A stretch of DNA of 64,000 nt from positions 204,455,250 to 204,519,249 of the forward strand of contig NC_134570.1 in the NCBI RefSeq assembly GCF_050947875.1, in the 5' to 3' direction. The position numbers and the translations under genes are program-made. Each line of letters opens with the position of its first letter. Within the stretch, counting starts at the first letter, position 1. The notes beneath the pieces were generated by a model. The model ran no database searches, was not told where the DNA came from, and saw only the letters and a list, made by a program, of their open reading frames with translations. The stretch comes from Dermacentor variabilis (Eukaryota > Arthropoda > Arachnida > Ixodida > Ixodidae). This document shows positions 11,341 through 21,966 of the stretch, piece after piece.

Positions 11341-12972
11341 CAAAGCATCTCCAGGCCCACGAAAGGAAGGTTCTAGGCTTAAAATGATAAATATAGCTTT
11401 ATGCGTATAAACACAGAGGTTTACTGCAGTAACTGTCTAGCGCAGTCTGCTGACACCTGAATGGCAGTCAGCAGTGGAGGAAGGGTGGCAATAAAAGAGA
11501 AGGCGTGAAGGTTAGTATAGAGTAAAAACGAAATATTTACCACAGAGCACCTAAGTAAAAAGAAAAAAAAGACAGTTTGTGGAGTGACTTCCTCGAGAAA
11601 GGTTGTCACCAGCACTGTTGGGCCACATGGAACAGCGAGATGGCGAGGCATGACTGCTCGAAGAAGTCGCAGTGCTTTTGTAAGCCATTCTAGACCACGT
11701 ACTATGCATAGAAATTAAAGTTGTGTGCACCGCTGAAACCAATTTTGTTTTGACTGCATGTGCCGCATGACCTGATCCCTATTTTCCTATGTTCAGAAGC
11801 CCCCTAGCAAGCTCATTTCCATTACTACGGCCTATTTGCGCACCTTCCAATGCGCAAAAAAAAAAGTGACTTTTATATACATGCACGATGAAAAGGCTTT
11901 GTGTGTGGCCAACTAAAGCACTATTAGCCTCATGCACCCCAAAATAGATGTCAATTATGTAAGGGGCTCTCCCATATTTTTTTTTTTTCAGCACTGTTTG
12001 TAAACTGCTTGAACATTAATTGGGATTTGGGTGGCAAACAAATGTTCCTTGGCCATCGGCCATCTCCTGGTGCATGAGTGCCGGCTCCTGCAATCGCTGA
12101 AGCTAAGCAGTGTTGATCTGAGCTAGTACATGAAAGGGTGACCACTTCCAGGAACGCCGACTGATGATAGCTCCGCCTGCCGTGGAATAGTTCAAATGTT
12201 CACTTTGTGTGATACACGTGTGGTAACGGCAGCGAGCGATGTCTCCTCCCCCACACTAACAATTCCTCATGACCAAAAATGCACCAAAAGCTGAAGGAAA
12301 GTGAGCAGACGCTATCCACATACAGATCGAAGTAAGCGGACGCAGCCGGAAAGCGCCCTTACTCTCTGGCTATGGCCTGCTTCCCTTCTCGCATGCGTGG
12401 GACGTTGCCCTCTCTCCCTTTCAAAAGATGTTGTGTTTCCTATTCTCCCCACGAGCAGGCAGAATGGTTTTTGGCACTCGTCGCCATGTCGAAGCATGCG
12501 GACAAAGCCGTTGCAATGCTTGTCATCAGTATTTGCAGTGCTCGGGTTTCAGAATACAGATGTCATAAATAGCTGAGAGTTTCAGTCTGTGTAGCTCATG
12601 GACGTAGCACAGACGGCAGCACTCCCGGACATGAAGCCATGTGATAAAACCAGGATTGCCTTGTGCATGTTTACCTCATGCAGCAATGGTGTGGAATTAT
12701 TTCCGATTCCTTCATCCATGTGCGTGTGTGCTTTTAGCTCACTATTTATGTGGGATGGGCTGTGCGAGAAACTTGAGAGGGATACTGTCTATATCATCTA
12801 GTACAGGTAAACATGCAGCAATCGCAGTTGCGTTCTTTCACACAAGTCTCCATATCATTGCCCTTGTGATGGACCTGCTTGTGCACCACTTAGCACAAGT
12901 GTACATCCAACAATTATGATATTATACAGAAATCATCCGTGTTTCATGCGCTCCCAGTGTCTTAGAAACTCA
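11341..12972 (+). other. GCN1 intron, nothing recognised
   Basis: AT-rich intron sequence with short frames only. No terminal repeats, tandem arrays or RNA genes could be supported. Confidence 0.4.
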
Positions 12973-13958
12973 CCGTATTTACTTGCACAATGATTGCACT
13001 CACGTAGTGATCGCACCCCTGAATTTTGTCATCAAAATTCTTTTTTTTTTTTTTTTTCTTTCCCGTGTAATGATCGCACCCAGAACTTGCAGCAGCGATA
13101 TTTCGTGTGCCAAGTCTAGCTGATGATGATCGCGCTTACCATCTGTCGAATGCTACGCGAACGACTCTTCAGGAATTACCAAGAAGTCTGCACGCAGCAA
13201 ACAGATTCGTAACAGATGCCCCATTTCATTCCTTTCATCACTTTCTGCACTTCCACTAAAAAAAAATATACAACCAAACTTTCCTTTGGCTTTATTATTT
13301 GTAGGCTTTATGATAGTTGTGGTCAACAACAACATCAAAAAAAGGTGCCTTTCGATTCCACTCGTCTGCACTCATGGGCACACAACAAATCGCGAGCGGC
13401 AACGATAGTAGCCACGTCTACATTGATGCGTTAGAAATGTACCCTATTAATACGCTGACGCTTCTAACACAGCTAAGATATTCACCCACCCTTAGCGGAA
13501 ATGTGCCGTTTGAGGATAGTAGTGAAGACAAATGGCCGCAGTTTTTGCAGCATGCCCACCATGTGTTTCTATATCGCTGACAGCTAAGCGCGCCCATCTC
13601 CGTTTCTGTCCCTTCAAAGTGGACATGGCTACGTTGCTGCTGCAAACTGGCCGATATTAACAATATTATTCATTACTGATACGCCAGAAACTTTTTCAAT
13701 GCAGGTAATGTACTCACGAGAAGAAAAAATAAACCGCATTCGGCTTGCTCCGCTGGTCGCCATTTATGTTTTGGTGTCCCGCACTGTTAGAGCAGCAGCC
13801 GCCTGTTTGTTGACCTGTTGTCATCCCGCAGCAAATGTGGGATGAAAAAAAAAATGATTTTTTTTTTCCGGAAAATTTAACCCGCGTAATGGTCGCGCCC
13901 CTGAATTTGCGTCCATTCTTTTTACAAAAAAGTGTGATCATTATGTGCATAAATACGG
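12973..13958. mobile_element. pogo-like MITE, copy 1 (986 bp)
   Basis: Inverted ends CCGTATTTACTTGCACA on the left and CCGTATTTATGCACATA when the right end is read in reverse. The right flank is TA (13959-13960), the left flank CA, probably a mutated TA. A second, truncated copy lies in opposite orientation at 59367-60010 (shared CATTTGCTGCGGGATGACAA-type stretches and a shared frame containing GTQQIAS). No transposase domain was recognised. Its termini share CCGTAT with the pogo element at 17843-19465, so a pogo-related transposase is a plausible driver. Confidence 0.65.
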
Positions 13959-16196
13959 TACTTGTCAGATTCATGAAGAATTCGACAAAAAAACACATGA
14001 ACGAAGGAATGCAACCCAAAGAATACTGCGTGTGTGGCTGTATTCTCTCCAGTTAAAAACAGTAGTAAAAGATGGCATTATGATTGAACTGATAAGTGTG
14101 AATGGCATGATGAATATGCATATGCGTGCATAAAGATATGCTTATTATATGGGCTTCTTTCAATTTTTGTCATCTGTCAATTGGTGATGTTCACTTATTT
14201 GGTTGTTTACCCAAATTTATTGCAGTTGTAGAACTCTATCACGGACAGCAGCTGTAAATTCTAAGGTTGCAGGTGTACTGGGAGGATGTTTTCCAAAAAT
14301 AAAATACTGATACGGGTGTGCGAAATCTGAATGGCATATGTAATAACAGCCTATTCGATTCGGTTGTCAAATCGAATAATCATTATTAGATTCAATTTGT
14401 CATTGGCAGCTTTTTATTGGTGTCAAAAGTTACTGTTCGTGCACCCCATACAAAATAGATAGCATAGTACGCGTGGCTAGGCTGTTTTATTGGGATCGAT
14501 ATCACGCTCACTTCCAGCGCACGTGCAGTGCTGTCGCGGGTGCACCAGCTAGAGAGCCTGTGCGCACAGTATTTGAGGTCTTGTCATTAGAGTTTCAGAG
14601 CCGCACTACAGCAAAATGGTAAAACAATGAGTGGCACAAAACGTTCACTTAAGGAAATGCACACACGCTCACCGCTGCTAGCACTCATTGCTCAAGCATT
14701 ATGATCACAATGGCCATCGCAAGCACTCGCGCATAGCCTTGCGCGCAGCCCTCAGATGTTTTCCAAGTTACGCCGACAGCCGTTTTCGTTGCTTTGGCAA
14801 AGTACAGCTTCTCTACCTCCCTATGACACAGGTGTCCAATGGCAAGTCCTCACACTGGCCTTTGAAATAAGATCACACACTACACAAGCAGGAACTGCAT
14901 AAATAGATTATTTGCCAAAAGTCCATGCTTTTTTCACCTTTTTGTTCCATCTGAATTCGAAGACTTTCGAGCACATGTGCGCTGTTGCGCACGCAATGGC
15001 AAAAGGGCTTCTAAAAAGAAAAAAAAAAAGACGGAAACCTCTGCTTTGCAGCAAGCAGATGGCAATCACTTCAGTAATTTTCGAGGGTACGATGATTACT
15101 CAATAGAGAAAGCGGGCAATGTGGAGCTTCGAGCATTATGCAATAGCGATGATTATGCGGGTAAATGTGATATATTTTTCTACAAGAAGACCATCTACTG
15201 GAAATCAAGTGTTTCAAAACTTCACTGGGCGTCAGAACACGTGACATTCAGTTTGTTGCACGCGGTTTGGAATGCTACAGGTCACGCAGCCATCTGCACT
15301 TTTCGCTGAAGTTGGGGAAATAAAGGCTCGCTCATTGTTTGCTGTTAATCCTATCGTTCAACTGGTGTTGCATGGAATAAGGCAAACACAATACTCTACC
15401 AAACACATCGCACCTCACCGCGTGGGGAAAACAAGTTTCCGGATATTGTCATACGAGCCTGGAAACTAGGAGGAGGCGAGGGCAAGTTCTGTGTTCGCTT
15501 CAAGAATGCTTCCACAGTCAGTTGTGAACAAAATAAAGCACCCATGAATTTTCTGGTACCTTTCTTTATCTGCAATTCTCCTGGGCACAGTAGCCGAACC
15601 GGTTGGCTAGCTGGCGTGCAGTCATGATGCGTCGTATCTTTGTATCTTTCCTTCTTTCTTCTTTTCCCAACAGCCGCAATTGAGTGAGCTGCCTTAGGAC
15701 CACGTTGAAGGCCTGGTTGCACATGCGTGTGCTCGAAGGAAAGTGGGGTAGGCGCAGCAACTAGACTGAGCCAAACAGTCAAATCTGAAGAAAGAATCCA
15801 TCTGTATTTTGCCCGCTTCGGAAAGTTTAGTGTTGCCACATTTGACAAATGTTGGAACTGACGTGAAAGAGCTTGATATTTTTTTGCACAGGTGGTACCA
15901 CCAGCAAAAGAGAGCCTGAGATTTAGTATTTATTGGAAATCTTTTGTTCCAAGCACTGTTTAGTAAAACTGGAGAGTGTTAGTATTTACAAGACATTGTA
16001 TGAGCTTTACTGATGTGCAGCGCTTGTGAATTAGTGTGTACGTGAAAAACAATGTCAGTTTGCACAGGCCTCGCTAGCAGACAAATTTGTTAAATTCACT
16101 GCTCCCTTGTAGATTTCTTAATCAACAAAAAACAATTTTCTCTTCATAGCATTGCGGAGAAAGGTTTGCTCCTTAATAATTGAAAATTGCAGAGTT
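13959..16196 (+). other. GCN1 intron, nothing recognised
   Basis: No supported gene or complete element. An AT-rich stretch near 14310-14400 (alternating ATTCGATT and AATCGAAT) looks like a low-complexity repeat common in such introns. Confidence 0.4.
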
Positions 16197-16720
16197 TGTG
16201 GGGATGCGAGACTCTCACGCATCCCCTGATATGTTGTTTTCCCGCACGGCTCGCGTGGCCTGGCGCCCGCGGCGGTCGGAGTGGTTGAGGCGCAGTACGA
16301 GAGATGGCGCGAGTGTTGCGCTGCTAACGCCGCCGACAGGCAGGGTTACTCGGGCGCCGAAAAACAAGGCTTGGGTTCGGGACAGCAAGCAGTACGGATG
16401 TGCTGTGCCGCACGTGCGCCGATCCATGCTTCTGCGAGACCGTCTCGCGTGGCCGCCTTGGAACGCGCCACCGTTTGCGTGACCGTACACGCAAATGACC
16501 AGGCGTTGGGATCCAGCATGGGGCGAACATATTCGCTTGCTATCCGGTCGCGGTGAGTCGGACTTCTAGATTTGTCGCGCGCCCATCGGCATGTTTTGTG
16601 GATAGCAACTCGGCTAGCAGGCATTGATCTATGAAAGGTGCAACAAATGCCCTTGTGATTGTTCGCTCTACTGTAATGTCGTTCCTTTTGTCCCAAGAGT
16701 ACGGGAGTGAAAACTCCACA
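16197..16720 (+). mobile_element. Solo LTR, family A copy 2 (524 bp)
   Basis: Begins TGTGGGGATGCG, ends CTCCACA, and is flanked by the 4-bp direct repeat AGTT (16193-16196 and 16721-16724). It shares nearly its whole length with the copies at 7942 and 37002, for example GGTCGCGGTGAGTCGGACTT. It has small internal indels and a last-block mismatch (CTCCACA instead of CCCCACA). No internal retroelement sequence remains. Confidence 0.85.
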
Positions 16721-16724
16721 AGTT

Positions 16725-17299
16725 TCAGCTTGAATAGTTTTGCCTCTTCTTCGGTATTGTGTGACCGAGAATAGCTATAAATTGCCACTTTGAAGTAATA
16801 ACTCATGAACTGTTCATCAGAACACAAAACAACTTCGAATAAATGATAAGTGCACTGTAACCTAGAAAACCACTAAATTTTGTTCTGTGTTGAAAAGGGA
16901 AAAATAAATTCACTCATAAAATTTTGTTTTGCCCATTTTTATTAGGGCCCATGTAAACTTCTAATTGCCTTACACGCAATATCTCTTCATAGAAACCTTG
17001 TATAACCTATCATTTAAATGCATCGGAAACTTCATTTTGTTATGTTGAACAGATTTGCCAGAAACACAGTACAACGGAGGTTAGTACAGCAAAAATACCA
17101 TTTTTTGCTCACACTGTTTTGAGTGCCGTTAGGTAATGCTTCAGGCTAGATGATAATTCTAGACATCATTGGAAAGCACGGAAAGTAAGCTTTCTAATGC
17201 AATATAATTTACATCTCTCGAATGAGCACAGAAAGCGCAGTGCATCTGCAAACAATGACTAAAATGCGGAGCGCATTCAGCTGGAGTGGGACCACCCCC
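16725..17299 (+). other. GCN1 intron, nothing recognised
   Basis: AT-rich, only short frames. No element end other than the TTAA-type end that begins at 17300. Confidence 0.35.
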
Positions 17300-17842
17300 T
17301 TAGAAAGCCCCTCACCAGGCCCCATAGCAAATTTTAGTTATATGCTGAAAGTTGGTACGTCTCCTCCGGGGAATATTCTGCCGCAAATATTTTTCAAATC
17401 GTCTCAGTAATAACCGAGATAGAAATATTTCAATGCCCCGAACCCATGATTTCAGGAGGCAAGTGCCACTGCCAAAAGAGCTACTATCTCCACTTACCCC
17501 GTGTAGCCTCCACAAGCGAAATTCCTTCCCTGCATTCTCTCATACCAAAGCTCGAGGATTGCGTGACGCATACGTCACGAGCCCCGGCTTCCCTTTTTTT
17601 TTTTCCCCCTTTTTCTCCTCGCCTTGTGGAGCGGTGCATTTCTGCTGACGGCATCGTGCGCCAGCTGTTGTGATTGTCTCGTTTTGTGCAATGCACGATT
17701 TTGCGCACTGTGCACAAGGACTCCTGACTAGCGGTATAAGTCAGTGCTACATGAATACTGAAGCAACACAAGTGTATCACAGAGCATGATCCTGCACTTG
17801 AACACGGTAAAAAATGACATAGTTTCGGTGTCTGCGTGCGTA

Positions 17843-19465
17843 CCGTATAATGCGGAATATAGGTCGAGGCAGAATATAAGTCGACCCCTTACATTGAAGC
17901 AAAGAAGTCAACATAAAAATTATAAGGCACAAAACTTTGTTTTATTTAGTGGTGCCGCCAGAGTCATCACCTGCTCATTCATCTGAGCTGTCTGAACTCT
18001 CGTGTGAAGACAACTGCTTTTCGCTGGCTGCGTCCCATAACATGTCATCCTCGACGCCGTCCAAATAGTTGCTAATGCAACACTTCTTGAATGCCTGCAC
18101 CACCATATTGTCGGGCAGCGAGCGCCAAGCCTGCGACACCCATGCGGCCACAGTGGCGAGAGGCAGCCTGCGCAGCCGGCCGGTTGGGGTCGTCGGGTTG
18201 TCGCCGGCCATCCACTGATTATATTGTTCACGGACACTGTCTTTAAAGGGCTTGTTGAGCACGACGTCCAGTGGCTTAAGTGTTGAAGTCATGCCTCCCG
18301 GAATGACGGCGAATTCCGTCCTCCCGTCGCGGAGTGCCGGCTTCACACCTGCGGTCAAGTGCCCGCGAAAGGCACCCAAGACGAGCATGCTCGGACACCG
18401 CAGGAGTGCGCCGGGTCATCGATTCCAGTCGGTCTTAATCCAATTGAGCATGAGGGCCTCATCCATATAGCCCTTTTCATTCACGCGAACGACAACTTCC
18501 CACGGGAAAGCCTCTTTCGGCAGCGTCTTGCTCTTGAATATTATGTATAGGGGCAGCTTTCTGCCGTTTGCAGTACACGCAAGCATCACCGTGAAGCGAG
18601 AATGCTCGTTCCTCGTAGAAGGAAGCTTGACTTCTTTTGCGCCGCGTTCGCACACTGTGGTGGGCGACGGCATGTCGAACCACCCCGGCATTTCATCAGC
18701 GTTGCCGATCTGTCCCAACATGTAGCCATGCTGCTGCCGGAGGTGGATAACATAGCGCTGGAATTCGACCAGCTTGTCCTCGTATGCCTCTGGCAGCTTC
18801 TGGCAGATTGATGTGCGCCGTCGAAGTGGAAATCCCTTGTGTCGCATGAAGCAACGAACCCAATAAATGGAGCCCTTGAATTGTTCCTTAGGCAGTCCGG
18901 ATTCTCGGGCAATCTCAATAGCTTTGATGCGGATGAGTTCCGCTGTCACTGGCAAAGATCTGGCTCAATGCCCAGGGACGAAATCCGCCACCTTGTCCTC
19001 GAGCTCCGGGTGCACCGCGCGGCACCCGCGAAAGGACGTCTTCCGCGCGTTGCAGGCAGACAGCTTGACTTTCTGCATTCGCCAGTACCGGACGCTTTTT
19101 TCCGACACACCAAATTGCCGCTGGGCAGACATGTTTCCATGCATTTCAGCATATTCGATGACTTTCTTCTTAAACGCCGCGGTGAACTGACGTGTAGTAC
19201 TTGTACTCATTTTGCGGGTTGTCGGGAAATTAGCCACGCCAGGAACGATCGCTGCATAAGAAGGGAAGATGGCGTCGGTCCAACTGCGTAGGCCGCGTCA
19301 GTCACCAAGGAGGCGATAATGATGCGGATGCCGAAAGGTCTGTGCTCCTACGTGTTGCCAGACGACTATTCATGTTGTGCCAAGGGCCGGTATATAAGTC
19401 GAGGGGTGACTTTTTAGTAATATATTTTTTTGAAAAAACCTCAACCTATATTCCGTACTGTACGG
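17843..19465 (-). mobile_element. pogo element with decayed transposase (1623 bp)
   Basis: TA dinucleotides at 17841-17842 and 19466-19467 flank inverted ends: CCGTATAATGCGGAATATAG on the left, CCGTACAGTACGGAATATAG in reverse on the right. The minus strand carries one transposase gene of normal domain order. Length, TA target and protein all fit the pogo group. It is nested in the element at 17300-19892, so it is the younger of the two. Confidence 0.85.
17975..19210 (-). pseudogene. pogo transposase (Brinker-type DNA-binding plus DDE), two stops
   Basis: From its start at 19210 the frame shows a Brinker-type DNA-binding helix region (RQFTAAFKKKVIEYAE, then GVSEKSVRYW), a CENP-B-type helix region (LPVTAELIRIKAIEIA; WVRCFMRHKGFPLRR) and a DDE region. 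That region has NADEMPGWFDMPS for the first Asp, LVLGAFRGH where the second Asp should be (codon 18374-18376 is Gly), and LKPLDVVLNKPFKD for the third. It ends in an acidic tail. Two in-frame TGA codons interrupt it, at 18965-18967 and after TDWNR near 18416, both where an Arg-type codon is likely. The architecture is like vertebrate POGK and related pogo proteins. It is not functional as it stands. Confidence 0.85.
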
Positions 19466-19892
19466 TAACTGCAGGACGTCGGAACAAGCAGGCTAAACGG
19501 AAGTATATCTCTCTTGCTGCAGTGCGAAGTAAAACAAAAACATGGAGACATTCGGTTTGTATATTTATTATTTCTCTAAACTTTAATTCATCTATTCAAG
19601 CAACAGAATACAGAAGTAAGAGATGTTGCCTTAAATGATTCTCGAGGTCACGTGTCACTCCGGGTGACATCACGGTACATACACGTGTACGTAGGTGCAC
19701 TAGCACATGTACGTCATGCTCCAGCTTGGAGCGCGGCGGCCCCGAGGAGAAAGGAAAGTGGCGTTCGGTTTGAAATTTTAGATCCTTTCGTGGCGTGTAG
19801 CGATGTAATTCTTTGCAAAGTCTATTGTTATTGCATACTGTAGGCTCTGCTTATCAGCTCAAAATGGCCAGACCTGGTGAGGGGCCCTTTAA

Positions 19893-20499
19893 GAAGGAAA
19901 CAATCCATAACTGCTTCCATCAGGATGGTTTCTGCATTCCCATTGACGACAGTGAAAAGCTTTCCGACGAACACAACGAAGCCATCACCAGTTTTGGTGA
20001 AGTTTGGAGCAAGTGTCAGCATTTCCAGAAGCTGCTGACGGGTCAATTGTCAGCAAGTTTGTGTCTGTGGACGAAGATGCTGCGATCACAGGAGAGCTTG
20101 AGATTGAGGACTCCATCGCCGTTGTCATTTATTGGCACACGAGTGAAGGAAACAGTAAGCACAACTCGGATACTGTGCCCGCCTGCTGCAACATGATGCA
20201 TGTGGTCATCCTGTATAAGCGCTTCTGTGCGACCATGGAAGGCTGCGGCGTCAGCCGCTCTCAGTCTTTGGGCAAAGTGGCAAAATGCATGCTCTTCCAG
20301 GCAATGAAGATATTGAAGCAGAATATTTCGGACTATTTTGTGCCACGGCAAACCTAAAGCAGGTCCATTTTATCAATAAAGTGCTGTTACAGATGGTATT
20401 TTCTTCTATGTTGTTCAATTCTTTATAATGTATACATCGAATTATGCCCTGTGCCAAACTAGTATTTTTTTGTGAGATCGATATAGTTGGATTCGACTG
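19893..20499 (+). pseudogene. Tigger transposase C-terminus with right end
   Basis: A 5'-truncated Tigger. The first frame (ETIHNCFHQDGF near 19900) continues, after a frameshift near 20040, into SIVSKFVSVDEDAAITGE and ends MKILKQNISDYFV, the usual Tigger C-terminal pattern. The right terminus ATAGTTGGATTCGACTG ends at 20499 and matches Tigger-type ends. The 5' part, including the DDE core, is missing. Confidence 0.7.
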
Positions 20500-20850
20500 A
20501 GCTGGTGAGGCCTGAGCGTCCTGAGACACACATTGTCATTTTTGAGACTTCGACAAGCTTGCATTTGCATTCCTTAATTTGGGCTTGGTTCAGCACCTTC
20601 TTCGGGCATAGCATTTCGGTAGGAAGTTTTGATTGCAGCCGCGGCGGCATTAGAAAAGAAGACGCCCGCCAAACTGTCCCTCACTTCCTCTCCTTTCCCC
20701 TCTCCCCTCACTCGTACTTCATCGCATTACCTGCTTGCTTCCCTGCCCCCCCCCCCTTGCTTGCGTGGGACGACTGCGCTCATTGTTCACCATTTCAAGA
20801 CGCTGTTTCTAGAAGCCGTTCTAATGGTTGTCTCTGTCCTTCTTTTCTGT
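20500..20850 (+). other. GCN1 intron 3' end, pyrimidine-rich
   Basis: C/T-rich sequence (about 20680-20760) leads to the acceptor TCTTTTCTGTCTTTAG at 20841-20856. No other feature. Confidence 0.5.
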
Positions 20851-20856
20851 CTTTAG

Positions 20857-21006
20857 GACAAGAAGAACGCCCGGCGCAAGGAAGGTGCCCTGCTGGCCTT
20901 CGAGATGCTCTGCTCGGTGCTAGGGCGCCTCTTTGAGCCGTACGTAGTGCACGTGCTGCCGCATCTATTGCTCTGCTTTGGCGACAGCAACCAGTATGTC
21001 CGCGAG
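20857..21006 (+). CDS. GCN1: GCN1 exon d (start of eEF3-like HEAT region, 50 codons)
   Basis: Fragment residues 218-267. It starts [19 protein letters not shown] and contains [19 protein letters not shown], ending QYVRE at the donor GTGAGC. These helices belong to the part of GCN1 that resembles fungal eEF3, which contacts the ribosome and GCN20/ABCF partners. Phase 0 at both ends. It is isolated by introns of 10.9 kb and 9.3 kb. Confidence 0.96.
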
Positions 21007-21708
21007 GTGAGCTCCTCTCTTCTCCATGTTTACGCGAATCTGCTTTGTTGTGTGCAGTGCAATACGCTGTTGGAATGTGGGCTAGGGATGACACCAGCTA
21101 TGCCACTTATGTCATTTACCTGCAGCTTGGCTTTCCTGCTGCACCTTGATGCACCAGCTTATGTTGCAGTTAGGTTGCTTGCGCAGATACGCACTAACAT
21201 ATGTCATGAAACTATGTGCAGAAAATTGTTCACATATGTTGCAGTTGTAGAATAACTACCAAATACAATTTTCTGTCTGTTCTGTTCAAGTTTCGTGACA
21301 TATAGCCTGTATTCAAACGGGGGAGCCACTGTAAAAGACCGTGCTGTTTTTGCCATAGGACAAACTCTCAGTCTGCACGTGCCAACAGCCTGAAACTAAA
21401 AAGGCATACCACCATACCACCCATGGCAACATGTGGTGCTGGCAGTGTTGTGCTGGTGCCATATAGCCATAACTGCTATGACAGGCACAGCTCCCACACT
21501 GACGTAAATGTTAGGCAGGGAAGTTAGTACTAAGGGACGCACAGAAAAGATTGAACAAGAGGGTATGCAATAAAGCCGAGCATCCCCACATTTCCAGAGT
21601 GGTTAGTATCCAAAGCCTTCAGCTGCCGCTTGTGACTGCCGAGAAAGCAAGTCACTTGCGGCTAAAGAAAGCATAAGTATAGCAGACAGTGTGCAAATAT
21701 ATTGCTGT
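21007..21708 (+). other. GCN1 intron, nothing recognised
   Basis: Intron sequence between exon d and the gypsy insertion at 21714. No supported feature. Confidence 0.4.
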
Positions 21709-21713
21709 GTAGC

Positions 21714-21932
21714 TATTACGAGTGTAGCAAATCAGTTCTGAGAGGCAGACTGACTCAGCGGTCGCCGTCAATGGTTATGCTCAAGGAACGGGCACCAATG
21801 ACATGAACTACAGCACGACTGTACATTCAAGATCAGGCTTGAAAACTGATCCCGTGTTTATTTTCTCCACCTTTACACGGTGGCGGAAGTGGCGCCACGC
21901 AATGGTCGGCCATCTAAAACAAAACTGTAACA
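21714..21932 (-). repeat. 3' LTR of the K02A2.6-like element
   Basis: On the minus strand it begins TGTTACAG and ends CTCGTAATA, where the partner LTR has CTCGTAACA; the terminal CA is mutated here to TA. Length 219 bp against 221 bp in the other LTR, with many substitutions and small indels between them. Confidence 0.88.
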
Positions 21933-21966
21933 GTCCCCGCCCCCCTTATATTACTCAAAAAAAGCA

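Larger units (their letters stand above)
17300..19892. mobile_element. TTAA-type element hosting a pogo insertion
   Basis: The left end TTAGAAAGCCCCTCACCAGG and the right end, read in reverse from 19892 as TTAAAGGGCCCCTCACCAGG, are inverted repeats. The pogo element at 17843-19465 lies between them. Removing it leaves about 970 bp without recognisable coding sequence. The left TTAA is mutated to TTAG. The family also appears as single ends near 7370 and internal sequence near 8640. Confidence 0.55.

Noticed and set aside
20629..21094. Open frames on both strands overlapping GCN1 exon d
   Set aside because: They are shadows; only the + strand frame between the splice sites matches GCN1.
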